The translations under genes were made by a program, and so were the position numbers. From the NCBI GenBank assembly GCA_022774705.1, contig JALFLM010000076.1, positions 35,609 to 99,608 of the forward strand: a stretch of DNA of 64,000 nucleotides, given 5' to 3'. Of this stretch, positions 35,437 through 43,862 are shown one piece after another; position 1 is the first letter of the stretch, and each line of letters starts with the position of its first letter. The notes below the pieces were generated by a model. It worked only from the letters and a program-made list of their open reading frames with translations, searched no databases and was not told the origin of the DNA. Source of the stretch: Lachnospiraceae bacterium. Its GTDB lineage: Bacteria > Bacillota > Clostridia > Lachnospirales > Lachnospiraceae.

Positions 35437-36348
35437 ATGAGAAAGACACAGATACGTAACTCACTTTTGCTGCTGCTGACGGCTGTTATCTGGGGCGTTG
35501 CTTTTGTTGCCCAGAGTGTGGGAATGGACTATGTGGGGGCCTTTACTTTCAACTGCGTCCGCAGTATTATCGGCGGTCTGGTGCTGATTCCCTGCATCAT
35601 TTTCCTGAAAAACCTGAAATCGAAGGAAAGTGGGGAGAAGATGCCGCTGAAGGAATCGCTGCATGTGACGCGGGTAGAAGTGATCGGAGGCATCTGCTGC
35701 GGAACTGCTCTGTTTGCAGCAAGCAATTTCCAGCAGTTCGGCATTTCCTATACCACGGTGGGTAAAGCCGGCTTTATTACGGCGCTGTATGTGGTAATCG
35801 TTCCGATTCTGGGACTTTTTTTCCGGAAAAAGGTATCGTTTGTAGTATGGATCAGCGTGGTACTGTCTGTTATCGGATTATACCTGCTCTGCATGACGGA
35901 GAATTCGTTTGCCCTGTCCTTCGGAGACCTGCTGGTACTGATCTGTGCGGTACTGTTTTCCATTCATATACTGGTCATTGACTACTTTTCACCGAAAGGG
36001 GACGGTGTAGTCATGTCCTGCATACAGTTTCTGGTCTGCGGCCTGCTCTCCGGTGTTATGATGCTTCTGTTTGAGACACCTGACCTGAGCAGTATTCTGG
36101 CGGCAAAAGTACCGATTCTGTATGCAGGCGTCATGTCCTGCGGTGTTGCCTACACACTGCAGATTGTAGGACAGAAGGATATGAATCCCACCGTTGCATC
36201 ACTGATTCTGTGTCTGGAATCGGTGGTATCGGCACTGGCCGGATGGCTGATCCTGCATGAAGCGCTGAGTGCCAGAGAACTGGCCGGATGCTTCCTGATG
36301 TTTTTGGCCATCGTGCTGGCACAGCTTCCCGTGGTGCAGAAGGAGTGA
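35437..36348 (+). CDS. DMT superfamily permease (EamA domain)
   Basis: A 303-residue inner-membrane transporter of the drug/metabolite superfamily with about ten hydrophobic helices in two EamA repeats. The first begins LLLLTAVIWGVAFVAQSVG; the second has GDLLVLICAVLFSIHILVID and PTVASLILCLESVVSALAGW, with a Glu typical of the family. The substrate is unknown. AGAGAGG lies 9 bases before ATG 35437; an in-frame TTG 30 bases upstream is less likely. Confidence 0.88.
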   Translation: MRKTQIRNSLLLLLTAVIWGVAFVAQSVGMDYVGAFTFNCVRSIIGGLVLIPCIIFLKNLKSKESGEKMPLKESLHVTRVEVIGGICCGTALFAASNFQQFGISYTTVGKAGFITALYVVIVPILGLFFRKKVSFVVWISVVLSVIGLYLLCMTENSFALSFGDLLVLICAVLFSIHILVIDYFSPKGDGVVMSCIQFLVCGLLSGVMMLLFETPDLSSILAAKVPILYAGVMSCGVAYTLQIVGQKDMNPTVASLILCLESVVSALAGWLILHEALSARELAGCFLMFLAIVLAQLPVVQKE

Positions 36349-36410
36349 CGGGCAGCAGTCTCAATTTATAAAAACAGCAATAAATGACAAAAGAACTGGA
36401 GGGTGATTTT

Positions 36411-36935
36411 ATGGAGTTACTTGATATGATGCTGAATCGCAGGAGTGTAAGGGAGTATACGGGGGATCATATTCCCGGGGATAAGCTGGAGATGATTCTG
36501 CAGGCGGGGCTGGCGGCTCCTTCGGGGCGCGGCAGACAGCCCTGGGAGTTTATCGTGGTTCAGACGAGGGATGCGCTGAAGAAGCTGTCGGAGTGCCGGG
36601 ATGGTTCTGCAAAGATGCTGGAGCATGCGGACTGCGCCATTGTGGTGATTGCCGATGAACTGGAGCAGGATGTGTGGACGGAGGACTGTTCCATTGCCAT
36701 GGCATACATGCATCTGATGGCGGACAGTCTGGGAATTGGCAGCTGCTGGATCCAGGGGCGCCTGCGTCAGGCACCTGACGGCAGAAGTACGGAGGAGTAC
36801 GTGAGAGAATGTCTGGGCTTTCCCAAAACATACCGTCTGGAAGCAATTCTGTCGCTGGGAATCCCCAAAAAGCATCCGGTAAAACATCACACGGACCAGC
36901 TGCCCATGGAGAAGGTGCATCTGGAAAGATTCTGA
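36411..36935 (+). CDS. Nitroreductase family protein
   Basis: A 174-residue flavin oxidoreductase-type protein. LLDMMLNRRSVREYTGDHI and LAAPSGRGRQPWEFIVV are the FMN-binding landmarks. YMHLMADSLGIGSCWIQG and ILSLGIPKKHP complete the fold. The substrate cannot be told. GGAGGGTGATTTT precedes ATG 36411, making the upstream in-frame ATG unlikely. Followed by a strong terminator. Confidence 0.88.
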   Translation: MELLDMMLNRRSVREYTGDHIPGDKLEMILQAGLAAPSGRGRQPWEFIVVQTRDALKKLSECRDGSAKMLEHADCAIVVIADELEQDVWTEDCSIAMAYMHLMADSLGIGSCWIQGRLRQAPDGRSTEEYVRECLGFPKTYRLEAILSLGIPKKHPVKHHTDQLPMEKVHLERF

Positions 36936-37013
36936 TAATAGTGAAAAATAAAAATATAGCAGCTGTTAGAGACAAATCGATTTGAACAGTTGCCAAAAAT
37001 CTCTGTCAGGGGA

Positions 37014-37065
37014 GGGGCCATGGCATTAACTTTGGCATATAGTTAGTGTTATGGCCCCGGTTTTT
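37014..37065 (+). terminator. Terminator of the nitroreductase gene
   Basis: GGGGCCAT near 37014-37021 pairs with ATGGCCCC at 37051-37058, with further inner pairing (TAACT with AGTTA), followed by GGTTTTT. A separate inverted repeat centred on CAAATCGATTTG lies at about 36960-36992. Confidence 0.85.
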
Positions 37066-37163
37066 CTATTCGGTTCTTCCATGCTCACAGATAAAGAATA
37101 AATCTCCGGATATTTTCTGTTCCGGCATTCTACTGTAAAAGTTAGTTTTCTGCTTATTTGGTT

Positions 37164-38930
37164 TTATACTTCAGATGCCGCTTCACCCGCTGTTTTTACC
37201 CGGCAACTTTTTTTACAGAAACAGATACCGTATTTGATGATTGCTTCGTAGCCATCTTCAATTAATTCTGCTGAGTAATGTTTAGCATCAATCTGCAGCA
37301 GCGCCCGGTCACATGCACTGTCCATTTCAGAGAAGCGCTTTACCTGTTTGAATTCCATGATGATGGCAGGCTGTATTTCGTCCAGCGGAATCAGCAGCAG
37401 ATCGGAGCGTCCTTCACCGGTTTCAAAATTGGAATGGATTTCGTAATCCTGAAGCGGTTTCATGAGGCCCAGCATAAAACCGTGATAAAAGCTTTCGGAA
37501 CTGTCAAAACAGCTGATACTCCTGCGAAGCTGGCTCTTCAGAAAAGTTTCAAAGGTATGGCAGTCTCTGCCCAGAACCGCCTCATATAAAGGATGCAGGT
37601 CCAGAATCCTGATCTGCTGTTCGAACCATTCACGAATAGTATTCTGATAAATATATCTCACTTCTTCGTTAGGAATCGTCAGGGTCAGATAAATTGTGTT
37701 ATCCTGAAAATGTGTGTCGTCCAGTTTCAGATATCCGGTGAAAAACAGAAAATTCCAGAGATTATCCTGTGTTTTGTGGATATCCTCGTAAGTAATATCT
37801 TCATGTACCGGTTTTTCAATACTGCCTCCAGCTATGAGATCTTCAATCTCTTTTTTTACAGTAGAGTCAGCTTTGTCAATCAGTTCTCTTACAATACTGT
37901 TGGATGAAGTATTCGACCAGTATGCTCTCGGGAATGCCGAAAAATCGGAAACAGCAGTTTTAACATAGTTAATAACACTCCAGGGATTATATACACTGGT
38001 CCTGCCAAAACGATATCCATCATACCAGTGTCTTACTTCTTCCATTTTTGCTTCAAGACTGTACCGGCACAGCATTTCACATACTTCCTGCCCTGTAAAG
38101 CCGAAATATTCTGCATAATCTGCACTCAGAACAGAGATAATGTTCAGGTTGTTGAGACCGGTGAAGACACCCTTCGGGTGCGCGTGATCTGATGCCCTTC
38201 GGGCTGTTTCACAAGGTGTACTTTCCTTACTGATGCGCAGGCAGCCTGTTATAACTGCAAACTGCAGGCTGTCATTGGTTTTAAAAGCAGATTCAAAAAG
38301 CGAACGGATAAAGCTGATCATGTCATCATAGAAATGACAAAAATAGCTGTTTTCCAGAGGGACATCGTATTCATCAATCAGAATGATGACATTTTCATTA
38401 TGGTACTTTTTTAAACAGTCCGATAGAAAGGAAAGAGAAGTAGCATAGTAGCTGTATGCGGCTTTCTGCTCCATAATGGAACGGTAAATTTCTTTATTTG
38501 ATTCCAGAATTGAATCAGATTCCAGAACATAACGGTGCCGCTCATACTCTCTGGCAATCTGCTGGATGAGACAGCTGTAAGCTGTTGCAAAATCTTTTTG
38601 CTTTGCTGATTTCAGAGATAAGGAAATCACGGGAAATTTCCCCATAAAGCGGGTATACTGTTCACCGGACTGAATGATTTTCCGATTTCTGAAATAGCAG
38701 CTGTTATCGGCGGGATGTCCGAAATCATCCATTTCCTTTTCGAAAAAGGTCTGAATCATGCTTAAAGCCAGTGTCTTGCCGAAACGTCGGGGTCTGGTGA
38801 AGAGATTTACTTTTTCGCCTTTGTCAAGAAGTTCTTTTATTAATAAGGTTTTATCAACATAATAGTATTCCCGGCTGATAAGTTCTTTATAATTTTCAAT
38901 ACCGATTGATAGAGGCGGCTTTCGATTCAT
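37164..38930 (-). CDS. AAA-ATPase-like protein with PD-(D/E)XK nuclease domain
   Basis: A 588-residue protein of the AAA-ATPase_like/PDDEXK_9 family, abundant in gut Firmicutes and Bacteroidetes and of unknown role. The N-terminus IGIENYKELISREYYYVDKTLLIKELL is the family start, TRPRRFGKTLALSM near 45-58 is the Walker A-like loop, and VIILIDEYDVPLE is Walker B. The C-terminal nuclease-like core shows GRSDLLLIPLDE followed by IIMEFKQV. Within LRISKES-VFTGLNN, normally contiguous, 17 extra residues (TPCETARRASDHAHPKG) are inserted in frame; see the repeat at 38167. GAGG lies 9 bases before ATG. The family is sometimes linked to mobile elements, but no element borders are visible. Confidence 0.88.
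   Translation of the reverse strand: MNRKPPLSIGIENYKELISREYYYVDKTLLIKELLDKGEKVNLFTRPRRFGKTLALSMIQTFFEKEMDDFGHPADNSCYFRNRKIIQSGEQYTRFMGKFPVISLSLKSAKQKDFATAYSCLIQQIAREYERHRYVLESDSILESNKEIYRSIMEQKAAYSYYATSLSFLSDCLKKYHNENVIILIDEYDVPLENSYFCHFYDDMISFIRSLFESAFKTNDSLQFAVITGCLRISKESTPCETARRASDHAHPKGVFTGLNNLNIISVLSADYAEYFGFTGQEVCEMLCRYSLEAKMEEVRHWYDGYRFGRTSVYNPWSVINYVKTAVSDFSAFPRAYWSNTSSNSIVRELIDKADSTVKKEIEDLIAGGSIEKPVHEDITYEDIHKTQDNLWNFLFFTGYLKLDDTHFQDNTIYLTLTIPNEEVRYIYQNTIREWFEQQIRILDLHPLYEAVLGRDCHTFETFLKSQLRRSISCFDSSESFYHGFMLGLMKPLQDYEIHSNFETGEGRSDLLLIPLDEIQPAIIMEFKQVKRFSEMDSACDRALLQIDAKHYSAELIEDGYEAIIKYGICFCKKSCRVKTAGEAASEV
38167..38219. repeat. In-frame palindromic insertion element within the AAA-ATPase gene
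   Basis: About 51-53 bp bounded by ACACC (38167-38171) and GGTGT (38215-38219). It contains two tight stem-loops with TTC loops: CACCC-TTC-GGGTG (38168-38180) and GCCC-TTC-GGGC (38194-38204). It interrupts a conserved protein segment without breaking the frame. Terminal inverted repeats, internal palindromes and in-frame insertion are what small palindromic mobile elements look like; mobility is inferred. Confidence 0.65.
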
Positions 38931-39128
38931 AGTGATTACCTCGCTTTCTGTACTGATTGTATCACAGGTGAGGCAAAAAGGAAAGTGCCTTCATTTAATC
39001 GACACTGTCTTTGCGTATATCACCAAAGCAAAGGAAGGGAAAGAAAACTAAAGAAATTTTCCAGTTTAGTTTCGCGTTAATCTCCGCATGATAGCATAAG
39101 AACAACAACTAATGGAAGGGAGCATTGT

Positions 39129-39629
39129 ATGAAACGCAAAATGATATGTGTTATGAGTGTAATGATGATTGTTCTTCTGGCGGCAGGATGCGGAAAAAAC
39201 GATGGAACTTCAGGAGGTTCCCCTGCCGGAACAGATACGGCGGGAATGGAGACAACTGCGCCCGGAGCCGGAACGACGGAAAACGGGAATGCAGCCGGGA
39301 TGACGGAATCAACAACGGGAACTGAAGCAGCAGCATCAAAGACGGCAACAGAAACCGGAAACAGCGGAACAGATGCCCGGATTTCGGAGGATGAGGCAAA
39401 GGAAATTGTCCTGAAAGATGCCGGTGTGAGTGAGAAAGATATTTCCGGTATACGGATCAAGCTGGAGAAGGATGACGGAATCTGGCAGTATGAGGTGGAT
39501 TTCTACGCGGGCGACAAAGAGTATGATTATAATATTGACGCCGATACCGGAAAAATCCTCAGCAAAGATATGGAAATTGATGATGACTTATACTGGAATG
39601 GGAGCAGGAGCGGTAAGCAGAAGGATTAG
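39129..39629 (+). CDS. PepSY-domain lipoprotein
   Basis: A 166-residue predicted lipoprotein with lipobox LLAAGC (Cys21), then about 65 residues of Gly/Thr/Ala/Glu-rich linker and a C-terminal PepSY domain: ISEDEAKEIVLKDAGVSEKDI, then WQYEVDFYAGDKEYDYNIDADTGKIL. PepSY modules are thought to inhibit or regulate proteases at the cell surface. GGAAGGGAG precedes the ATG. It stands alone between an AAA-type gene and a terminator. Confidence 0.85.
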   Translation: MKRKMICVMSVMMIVLLAAGCGKNDGTSGGSPAGTDTAGMETTAPGAGTTENGNAAGMTESTTGTEAAASKTATETGNSGTDARISEDEAKEIVLKDAGVSEKDISGIRIKLEKDDGIWQYEVDFYAGDKEYDYNIDADTGKILSKDMEIDDDLYWNGSRSGKQKD

Positions 39630-39650
39630 AACGGGTAAAAAATGAGATGA

Positions 39651-39678
39651 AACGGGGCTTTGGTAAGCCCCGTTTTTT
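39651..39678 (+). terminator. Terminator of the PepSY lipoprotein gene
   Basis: AACGGGGCTT at 39651-39660 pairs perfectly with AAGCCCCGTT at 39665-39674 over a TGGT loop, followed by further T. Confidence 0.92.
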
Positions 39679-39689
39679 ACGATGACTGG

Positions 39690-39932
39690 ATTTCTATACA
39701 CCTGCTTATTTTTGATGAAGTTCAGGATTGCCCCAAGGTAATTAATTCAATGAAGTATTTTTGCGAAAATGCGCCTGAATATCACATTGCCTGTGCAGGG
39801 TCTCTGCTTGGAACTGCTCTGGCAAAGCCTTCTTCTTTTCCGGTGGGTAAAGTGAATTTTATGCAGATTGATCCGATGATTAAGAGTGAAACTTCGCATC
39901 AGATTTTCTCTAAACAACCTGAAAATGGATGA
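39690..39932 (+). pseudogene. Relic of an ATP-binding protein of the AAA_14/DUF4143 type
   Basis: The frame reads LLIFDEVQDCPKVINSMKYF followed by ENAPEYHIACAGSLLGTAL and FPVGKVNFMQIDPM. This is the Walker B and following core of the DUF4143-associated AAA_14 ATPases. The Walker A part upstream and the whole C-terminal domain are missing, and the frame soon ends. A short frame after it, ending at 40010, may be a second relic. Confidence 0.7.
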
Positions 39933-40032
39933 TGATGTACTGAATATTCCGCTTTTTATGGCCGATCAGACCGACCGGCTGATTGGTACAGCTCTGGAAA
40001 TAATCGGATAAACAGGTGGGATAAACGGGTGA

Positions 40033-40096
40033 ACAGGAAATAGATAAACAGGAAATAGATAGACAGGAAATAGGTAGACAGGAAATAGATAGACAG
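40033..40096 (+). repeat. Four tandem copies of a 15-bp unit
   Basis: Units of ACAGGAAATAGATAG start at 40033, 40048, 40063 and 40078 with one or two differences, plus a partial fifth. They lie in the noncoding gap downstream of the amino acid ABC genes. Confidence 0.9.
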
Positions 40097-40101
40097 TTTA
40101 A

Positions 40102-40127
40102 CAGGCGGGTCCAAAAGAACCCGCCTG
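40102..40127 (-). terminator. Hairpin at the end of the amino acid ABC operon
   Basis: CAGGCGGGT at 40102-40110 pairs perfectly with ACCCGCCTG at 40119-40127. On the minus strand it is followed by TTAAACTG, a weak T-run, so termination may be incomplete. Confidence 0.6.
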
Positions 40128-40175
40128 CTGCAATGTGTCCTGCCATTCATGTAAATAATGAAAATTCCCTGCTCA

Positions 40176-40934
40176 TTACAGCACCGCATTGAGGAATGCG
40201 GCAGTTCTTTCATTGTCAGGTGAGTTGAAGATCTTTTCCGGCGTTCCTGTTTCCAGCATGGTGCCGTTGTACATAAATACCACCTTATCGGCTACTTCAC
40301 GGGCGAAGCCGATTTCGTGGGTGACCACCAGCATGGTCATACCGCTTTTGGCCAGATCCTTCATAACCTGCAGAACTTCACCTACCAGCTCTGGATCCAG
40401 TGCGGAGGTGGGTTCGTCAAAAAGCATGATTTTGGGTTTCATAGCCAGTGCTCTGGCAATGGCTACACGCTGCTGCTGTCCGCCGGAGAGACGGGAAGGA
40501 TATTCATCCAGCTTGTCGGAAAGCCCTACCCGGGCAATCAGTTCCTCGGCCAGTGTTTTTGCTTCGGCTTTTGGCATCTTACGGATATCCACAGGAGCCA
40601 GCATAACGTTCTGCAGCACTGTCAGATGGGGGAACAGATTGAACCGCTGGAAGCACATGCCCAGCTCAAGAAGAACAGCTTCCGTCTCCTTTTTGGAGAT
40701 TTTTGCGTGATTGTGCTCGTGAGTGCGGTCATCAATCAGCTTGCCGTCGATCCATATTTTTCCGGAAGTAATAGTCTCCAGATGGTTCAGGGAACGCAGA
40801 AAAGTGGACTTGCCGCCGCCGGAAGGTCCGATGATGCACACCACTTCACCTTCATTCACCTCCAGATTACAGTCCTTCAGCACCTCCAGGCTGCCAAAAT
40901 TCTTATATAAATGCTCTACTTTGATAATCGGCAT
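40176..40934 (-). CDS. Polar amino acid ABC transporter ATP-binding protein (GlnQ type)
   Basis: A 252-residue ATPase. Walker A is GPSGGGKST (residues 36-44), the Q-loop lies in [13 protein letters not shown], the signature is [15 protein letters not shown], Walker B is [14 protein letters not shown], and the switch is VVTHEIGFA. Length and the HLET...GKIWIDG pattern match the GlnQ/HisP subfamily that drives amino acid uptake. The gene lies 15 bp after the permease gene. Last gene of the SBP-permease-ATPase unit. Confidence 0.94.
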   Translation of the reverse strand: MPIIKVEHLYKNFGSLEVLKDCNLEVNEGEVVCIIGPSGGGKSTFLRSLNHLETITSGKIWIDGKLIDDRTHEHNHAKISKKETEAVLLELGMCFQRFNLFPHLTVLQNVMLAPVDIRKMPKAEAKTLAEELIARVGLSDKLDEYPSRLSGGQQQRVAIARALAMKPKIMLFDEPTSALDPELVGEVLQVMKDLAKSGMTMLVVTHEIGFAREVADKVVFMYNGTMLETGTPEKIFNSPDNERTAAFLNAVL

Positions 40935-40949
40935 GTTTGTGTCCCCTTT

Positions 40950-41924
40950 CTACTGATAGATTGAGAATTTTTCTTCCAGTGCGCCGAACAGCTTCGTACA
41001 TGCCCAGGTCATGAGCAGATACAGGGCCATGGCCGGTATGTAGACACTTACCTGATTGGTAGAAGTCAGGATATTCTGCGTTGCCTTGGAAAGGTCTTCC
41101 ATGGCAATGATGGAGGTTAATGAGGCATCCTTCAGAACCATGATAAATTCATTGGCAAAGGAAGGGATGACCCGCTTGTAGGTCTGCGGAATAATGATCT
41201 TGAACATGGTCCGTCCGTAGCCGAAGCCCAGTGCTCTGGCCGCTTCAAACTGCCCTTTGTCAATGGATTCGATGGCAGCGCGGACATATTCGGCACAGTA
41301 GGCGCCGCAGTTCAGGCTGAATGCGATGCATGCCGCCGTAAATTTCGACTGCAGTGTCAGCGCAGGATTGATCAGTGGAAGCCCGAACCATACAAAGAAC
41401 AGCTGCATCAGCAGGGGAGTTCCGCGGAAGAAGAAAATGTACGCCCGGCAGAAGGGACGAACCACCGGTATCTGAGACATTTTCCCCAGTGCAAGGAAAA
41501 CACTCAGGAAAATGCCGACCAATACGGAAACCAGTGTCAGAGCAATGGTTGTCCCGGCACCACGGATCAGATTGGGAAACCAGTTCAGACAGTTGACCGT
41601 AAAGGTCAGGAGAGTGCTGCCGTCAGTCCGGATGATCTGCCCGGCAAATCCCAGCATGCTGATTCGTTCAGCGGAGACGCTGGAAACCTTTTTTGTCATC
41701 ACGTAGTCGGAAATAAATCCGTAGTTGTGGTAAGTGGGAACCGTTGCACGGACAGCCTCCAGCTCCTTGAAAGAATCCGGTACAGCATTTTCAAAATCCT
41801 CCAGATTCGGAGTGGTAAAGGAAAGCCCGATACCGGCCAGAATCAGCAGGGCCAGAATGACCAGCACGATTCTTGTCTTGCCGGATTTACCGGCGGGCTT
41901 TTTGGTTTTTATCATATCGGTCAT
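40950..41924 (-). CDS. Polar amino acid ABC transporter permease (HisM/GlnP type)
   Basis: A 324-residue membrane protein. A first hydrophobic helix at about 19-35 is followed by an unusually long external segment (about 40-110). The conserved permease core then begins NLIRGAGTTIALTLVSVLVGI, with FFFRGTPLLMQLFFVWFGLP and the EAA loop AAIESIDKGQFEAARALGFGYGRTMFKIIIPQ. The core is typical of HisM. The N-terminal extension makes the protein about 100 residues longer than most members. AAAGGAG precedes ATG 41924. Confidence 0.92.
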   Translation of the reverse strand: MTDMIKTKKPAGKSGKTRIVLVILALLILAGIGLSFTTPNLEDFENAVPDSFKELEAVRATVPTYHNYGFISDYVMTKKVSSVSAERISMLGFAGQIIRTDGSTLLTFTVNCLNWFPNLIRGAGTTIALTLVSVLVGIFLSVFLALGKMSQIPVVRPFCRAYIFFFRGTPLLMQLFFVWFGLPLINPALTLQSKFTAACIAFSLNCGAYCAEYVRAAIESIDKGQFEAARALGFGYGRTMFKIIIPQTYKRVIPSFANEFIMVLKDASLTSIIAMEDLSKATQNILTSTNQVSVYIPAMALYLLMTWACTKLFGALEEKFSIYQ

Positions 41925-41939
41925 GGAAAGCTCCTTTGT

Positions 41940-42809
41940 TTACTTCATGTTGGGAAGATATTTGTGGATGATTTCATCCAGAGTACCGTTTTCATCCAGT
42001 GTGGCCAGTGCGGCATTCACTTTATCTTTCAGTTCGGTATTGCCTTTCTTCATGCAGATACCGAATTCCTCGGTCTCCTCATCTTCACCCTGCTGCCAGG
42101 TGATTTCGAACTTGCCGTCGGCTACGTAGCTCTCCGCAACGATGCTGTCACAGACAACCGCGTCGAGACGTCCCAGCTCCAGATCATCGAAAACGTTGAT
42201 AACCTTGGCGTAGGCATTGGTGTTGACGCTCAGGCTGTTGACTGCCATGTAGTTGTTCAGATAATCATCGGAAGTGGTCTCTTCCTGATAACCTACGTTA
42301 AGGTCTTTCAGTTCATCCAGACTGGCCGGTTTTGTGGAAGCATCGGCTTTTGTTACGATACACTGATAGTTTTTAATGTAGGGATTGGAGAATTCAAATT
42401 CCAGAAGACGGTCGGATGTAATGGAAACGGCGGAGATGATGCAGTCGTAATCACCTTTATCCAGACCGGCAAAAATACCTGCCCATGCGGTGTCGATCAG
42501 TTCTACTTCCATACCCATTTCTTTACTCAGTGCATTGGACAGTTCCACATCGATACCGATGGGAGTTACGCCGTCATCGTCATAATATTCAAGAGGCGGA
42601 TAACCGATTTCCATACCGACACGCAGCGTACCGCCATCGGCAGAAGTGTCAGTATCAGCAGCGGGAGTACCGTCATCGGCAGACGTATCTTCACTGACAG
42701 AAGAACTGTCTGACTTACCGGAATCCGATGAACCTGAGGAACTGCCGCAGCCGGTAAACAGAGCCGCAGTCAAAGTAAGAGACATTAAAACAGCTAATAA
42801 TTTTTTCAT
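41940..42809 (-). CDS. Amino acid ABC transporter substrate-binding lipoprotein
   Basis: A 289-residue receptor of SBP family 3. Lipobox LFTGC (Cys21) is followed by a Ser/Asp-rich tether and the domain start LRVGMEIGYPPLEYYDDDG. DVELSNALSKEMGMEVELID, DCIISAVSITSDR and DAVVCDSIVAESYV are typical of cationic or polar amino acid receptors. AAGGAGG lies before the ATG. The specific ligand cannot be told. A terminator-like hairpin lies only 20 bp upstream of the ribosome site. Confidence 0.93.
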   Translation of the reverse strand: MKKLLAVLMSLTLTAALFTGCGSSSGSSDSGKSDSSSVSEDTSADDGTPAADTDTSADGGTLRVGMEIGYPPLEYYDDDGVTPIGIDVELSNALSKEMGMEVELIDTAWAGIFAGLDKGDYDCIISAVSITSDRLLEFEFSNPYIKNYQCIVTKADASTKPASLDELKDLNVGYQEETTSDDYLNNYMAVNSLSVNTNAYAKVINVFDDLELGRLDAVVCDSIVAESYVADGKFEITWQQGEDEETEEFGICMKKGNTELKDKVNAALATLDENGTLDEIIHKYLPNMK

Positions 42810-42829
42810 AATCTTTCCTCCTTATATTT

Positions 42830-42877
42830 GAAAAAACACAAAAAGACGGCGGATTTTGTAAAAACTCCGTCGTCTTT
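42830..42877 (-). terminator. Terminator or attenuator upstream of the amino acid receptor gene
   Basis: On the minus strand the stem AAAGACGACGGA pairs with TCCGCCGTCTTT (complements of 42866-42877 and 42842-42853), followed by TTTTTGTGTTTTTT. It can terminate the HAD gene. The only good promoter for the ABC operon lies upstream of it, so it may also act as an attenuator. Confidence 0.75.
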
Positions 42878-42887
42878 CACTGCAATC

Positions 42888-42916
42888 AGTATATCACGGT
42901 GAAAAGAATTTGTCTA
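42888..42916 (-). promoter_or_regulatory. Candidate promoter of the amino acid ABC operon
   Basis: On the minus strand TAGACA (complement of 42911-42916) and TATACT (complement of 42888-42893) are 17 bp apart. The predicted transcript would start just before the hairpin at 42830-42877. Confidence 0.55.
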
Positions 42917-42954
42917 TATAATATTACGGGGAAAGCGTGTATATTTATGCGGAT

Positions 42955-43797
42955 TTATGCTTTTTTACCCGTGTTCCTGCAGATTCTCTCCAGTGCTTTG
43001 GCGATGCCGTCCCTGTCCACATCATCGGTGACCAGATCGGCAATTTCCTTCAGTTTGTCAGCGGCATTGCCCATGGCAACGGAATAGCCGGCGGCACAGA
43101 GGAGCTCGTAGTCATTCATGCTGTCACCGAAGGCAATTACATCGTCCATGGTGCAGCCGTAGTAATCCAGCACCTTCTGCATGCCCAGTACCTTGGATAC
43201 CTCAGGTTCCATCACGTCACACCAGATACCCGGTATGACGGTGGGGAATTTCAGCTGGGGAAATGCCCGGCGCATAAATTCTGCCTGTTCCTCATCCCCC
43301 ACCAGTCCCAGTGTCTGTACCGGAAGATCGGGCAGATCATTGATATCGCCCCATTCGGGTTCGTTTTCACCGGCCAGAATATGAAGAATCGGTTTCAGCT
43401 TCTCCTTATTGGTAGTATACTCCACATTATTCAGAATGCAGCAAATACAGATACCGTGCTCCTGACAGAAATCCAGCAGCTTTTTCAGCAGAGCCTTATC
43501 GAAGATACGGTAATAAATCTGTTTCCCGTTAATATGCACCTGAGTACCGTTGTTGTGAACCCATGCATCGGGACGAACCTGCTCCAGTATGAACTGATTG
43601 GCATCCAGATTCAGATCGCGGCCCGTTGCAATCACAATATGATAATCATTTCTCACTCTGTCGATAGCATCCAGTGCGCTCCGGGGAATCGTATTGGTCT
43701 GATCATCCACAAGAGTCATATCAAGATCAAAACTCAGGATTTTTCTGGAATCAGGCTTATTTTCAGCATCAGTTAAAATTTTATTATTGGAACTCAT
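42955..43797 (-). CDS. HAD superfamily phosphatase, Cof-type
   Basis: A 280-residue haloacid-dehalogenase hydrolase of the Cof/IIB class. Motif I is SFDLDMTLVDD near residues 22-32, with nucleophile and acid Asp. Motif II is VIATGRD, and motif IV is IAFGDSMNDYELL with AGYSVAMGNA. The IIB cap lies between, about residues 80-200. It likely dephosphorylates a sugar phosphate or nucleotide in the cytoplasm. The N-terminal 18 residues before motif I are extra. Upstream lies the first palindromic intergenic repeat. Confidence 0.9.
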   Translation of the reverse strand: MSSNNKILTDAENKPDSRKILSFDLDMTLVDDQTNTIPRSALDAIDRVRNDYHIVIATGRDLNLDANQFILEQVRPDAWVHNNGTQVHINGKQIYYRIFDKALLKKLLDFCQEHGICICCILNNVEYTTNKEKLKPILHILAGENEPEWGDINDLPDLPVQTLGLVGDEEQAEFMRRAFPQLKFPTVIPGIWCDVMEPEVSKVLGMQKVLDYYGCTMDDVIAFGDSMNDYELLCAAGYSVAMGNAADKLKEIADLVTDDVDRDGIAKALERICRNTGKKA

Positions 43798-43862
43798 ATA
43801 AGAACAGGCACAGGAAAGCTGCCAGGCAGACCGGTGCCATCCCCCTTTCTGAAAAAATATGT

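Noticed and set aside
39956..40213. Minus-strand frame encoding a Tyr/Phe/Leu/Ile-rich repeat peptide
   Set aside because: It is only the 15-bp tandem array read in one frame and overlaps the end of the ABC ATPase gene.
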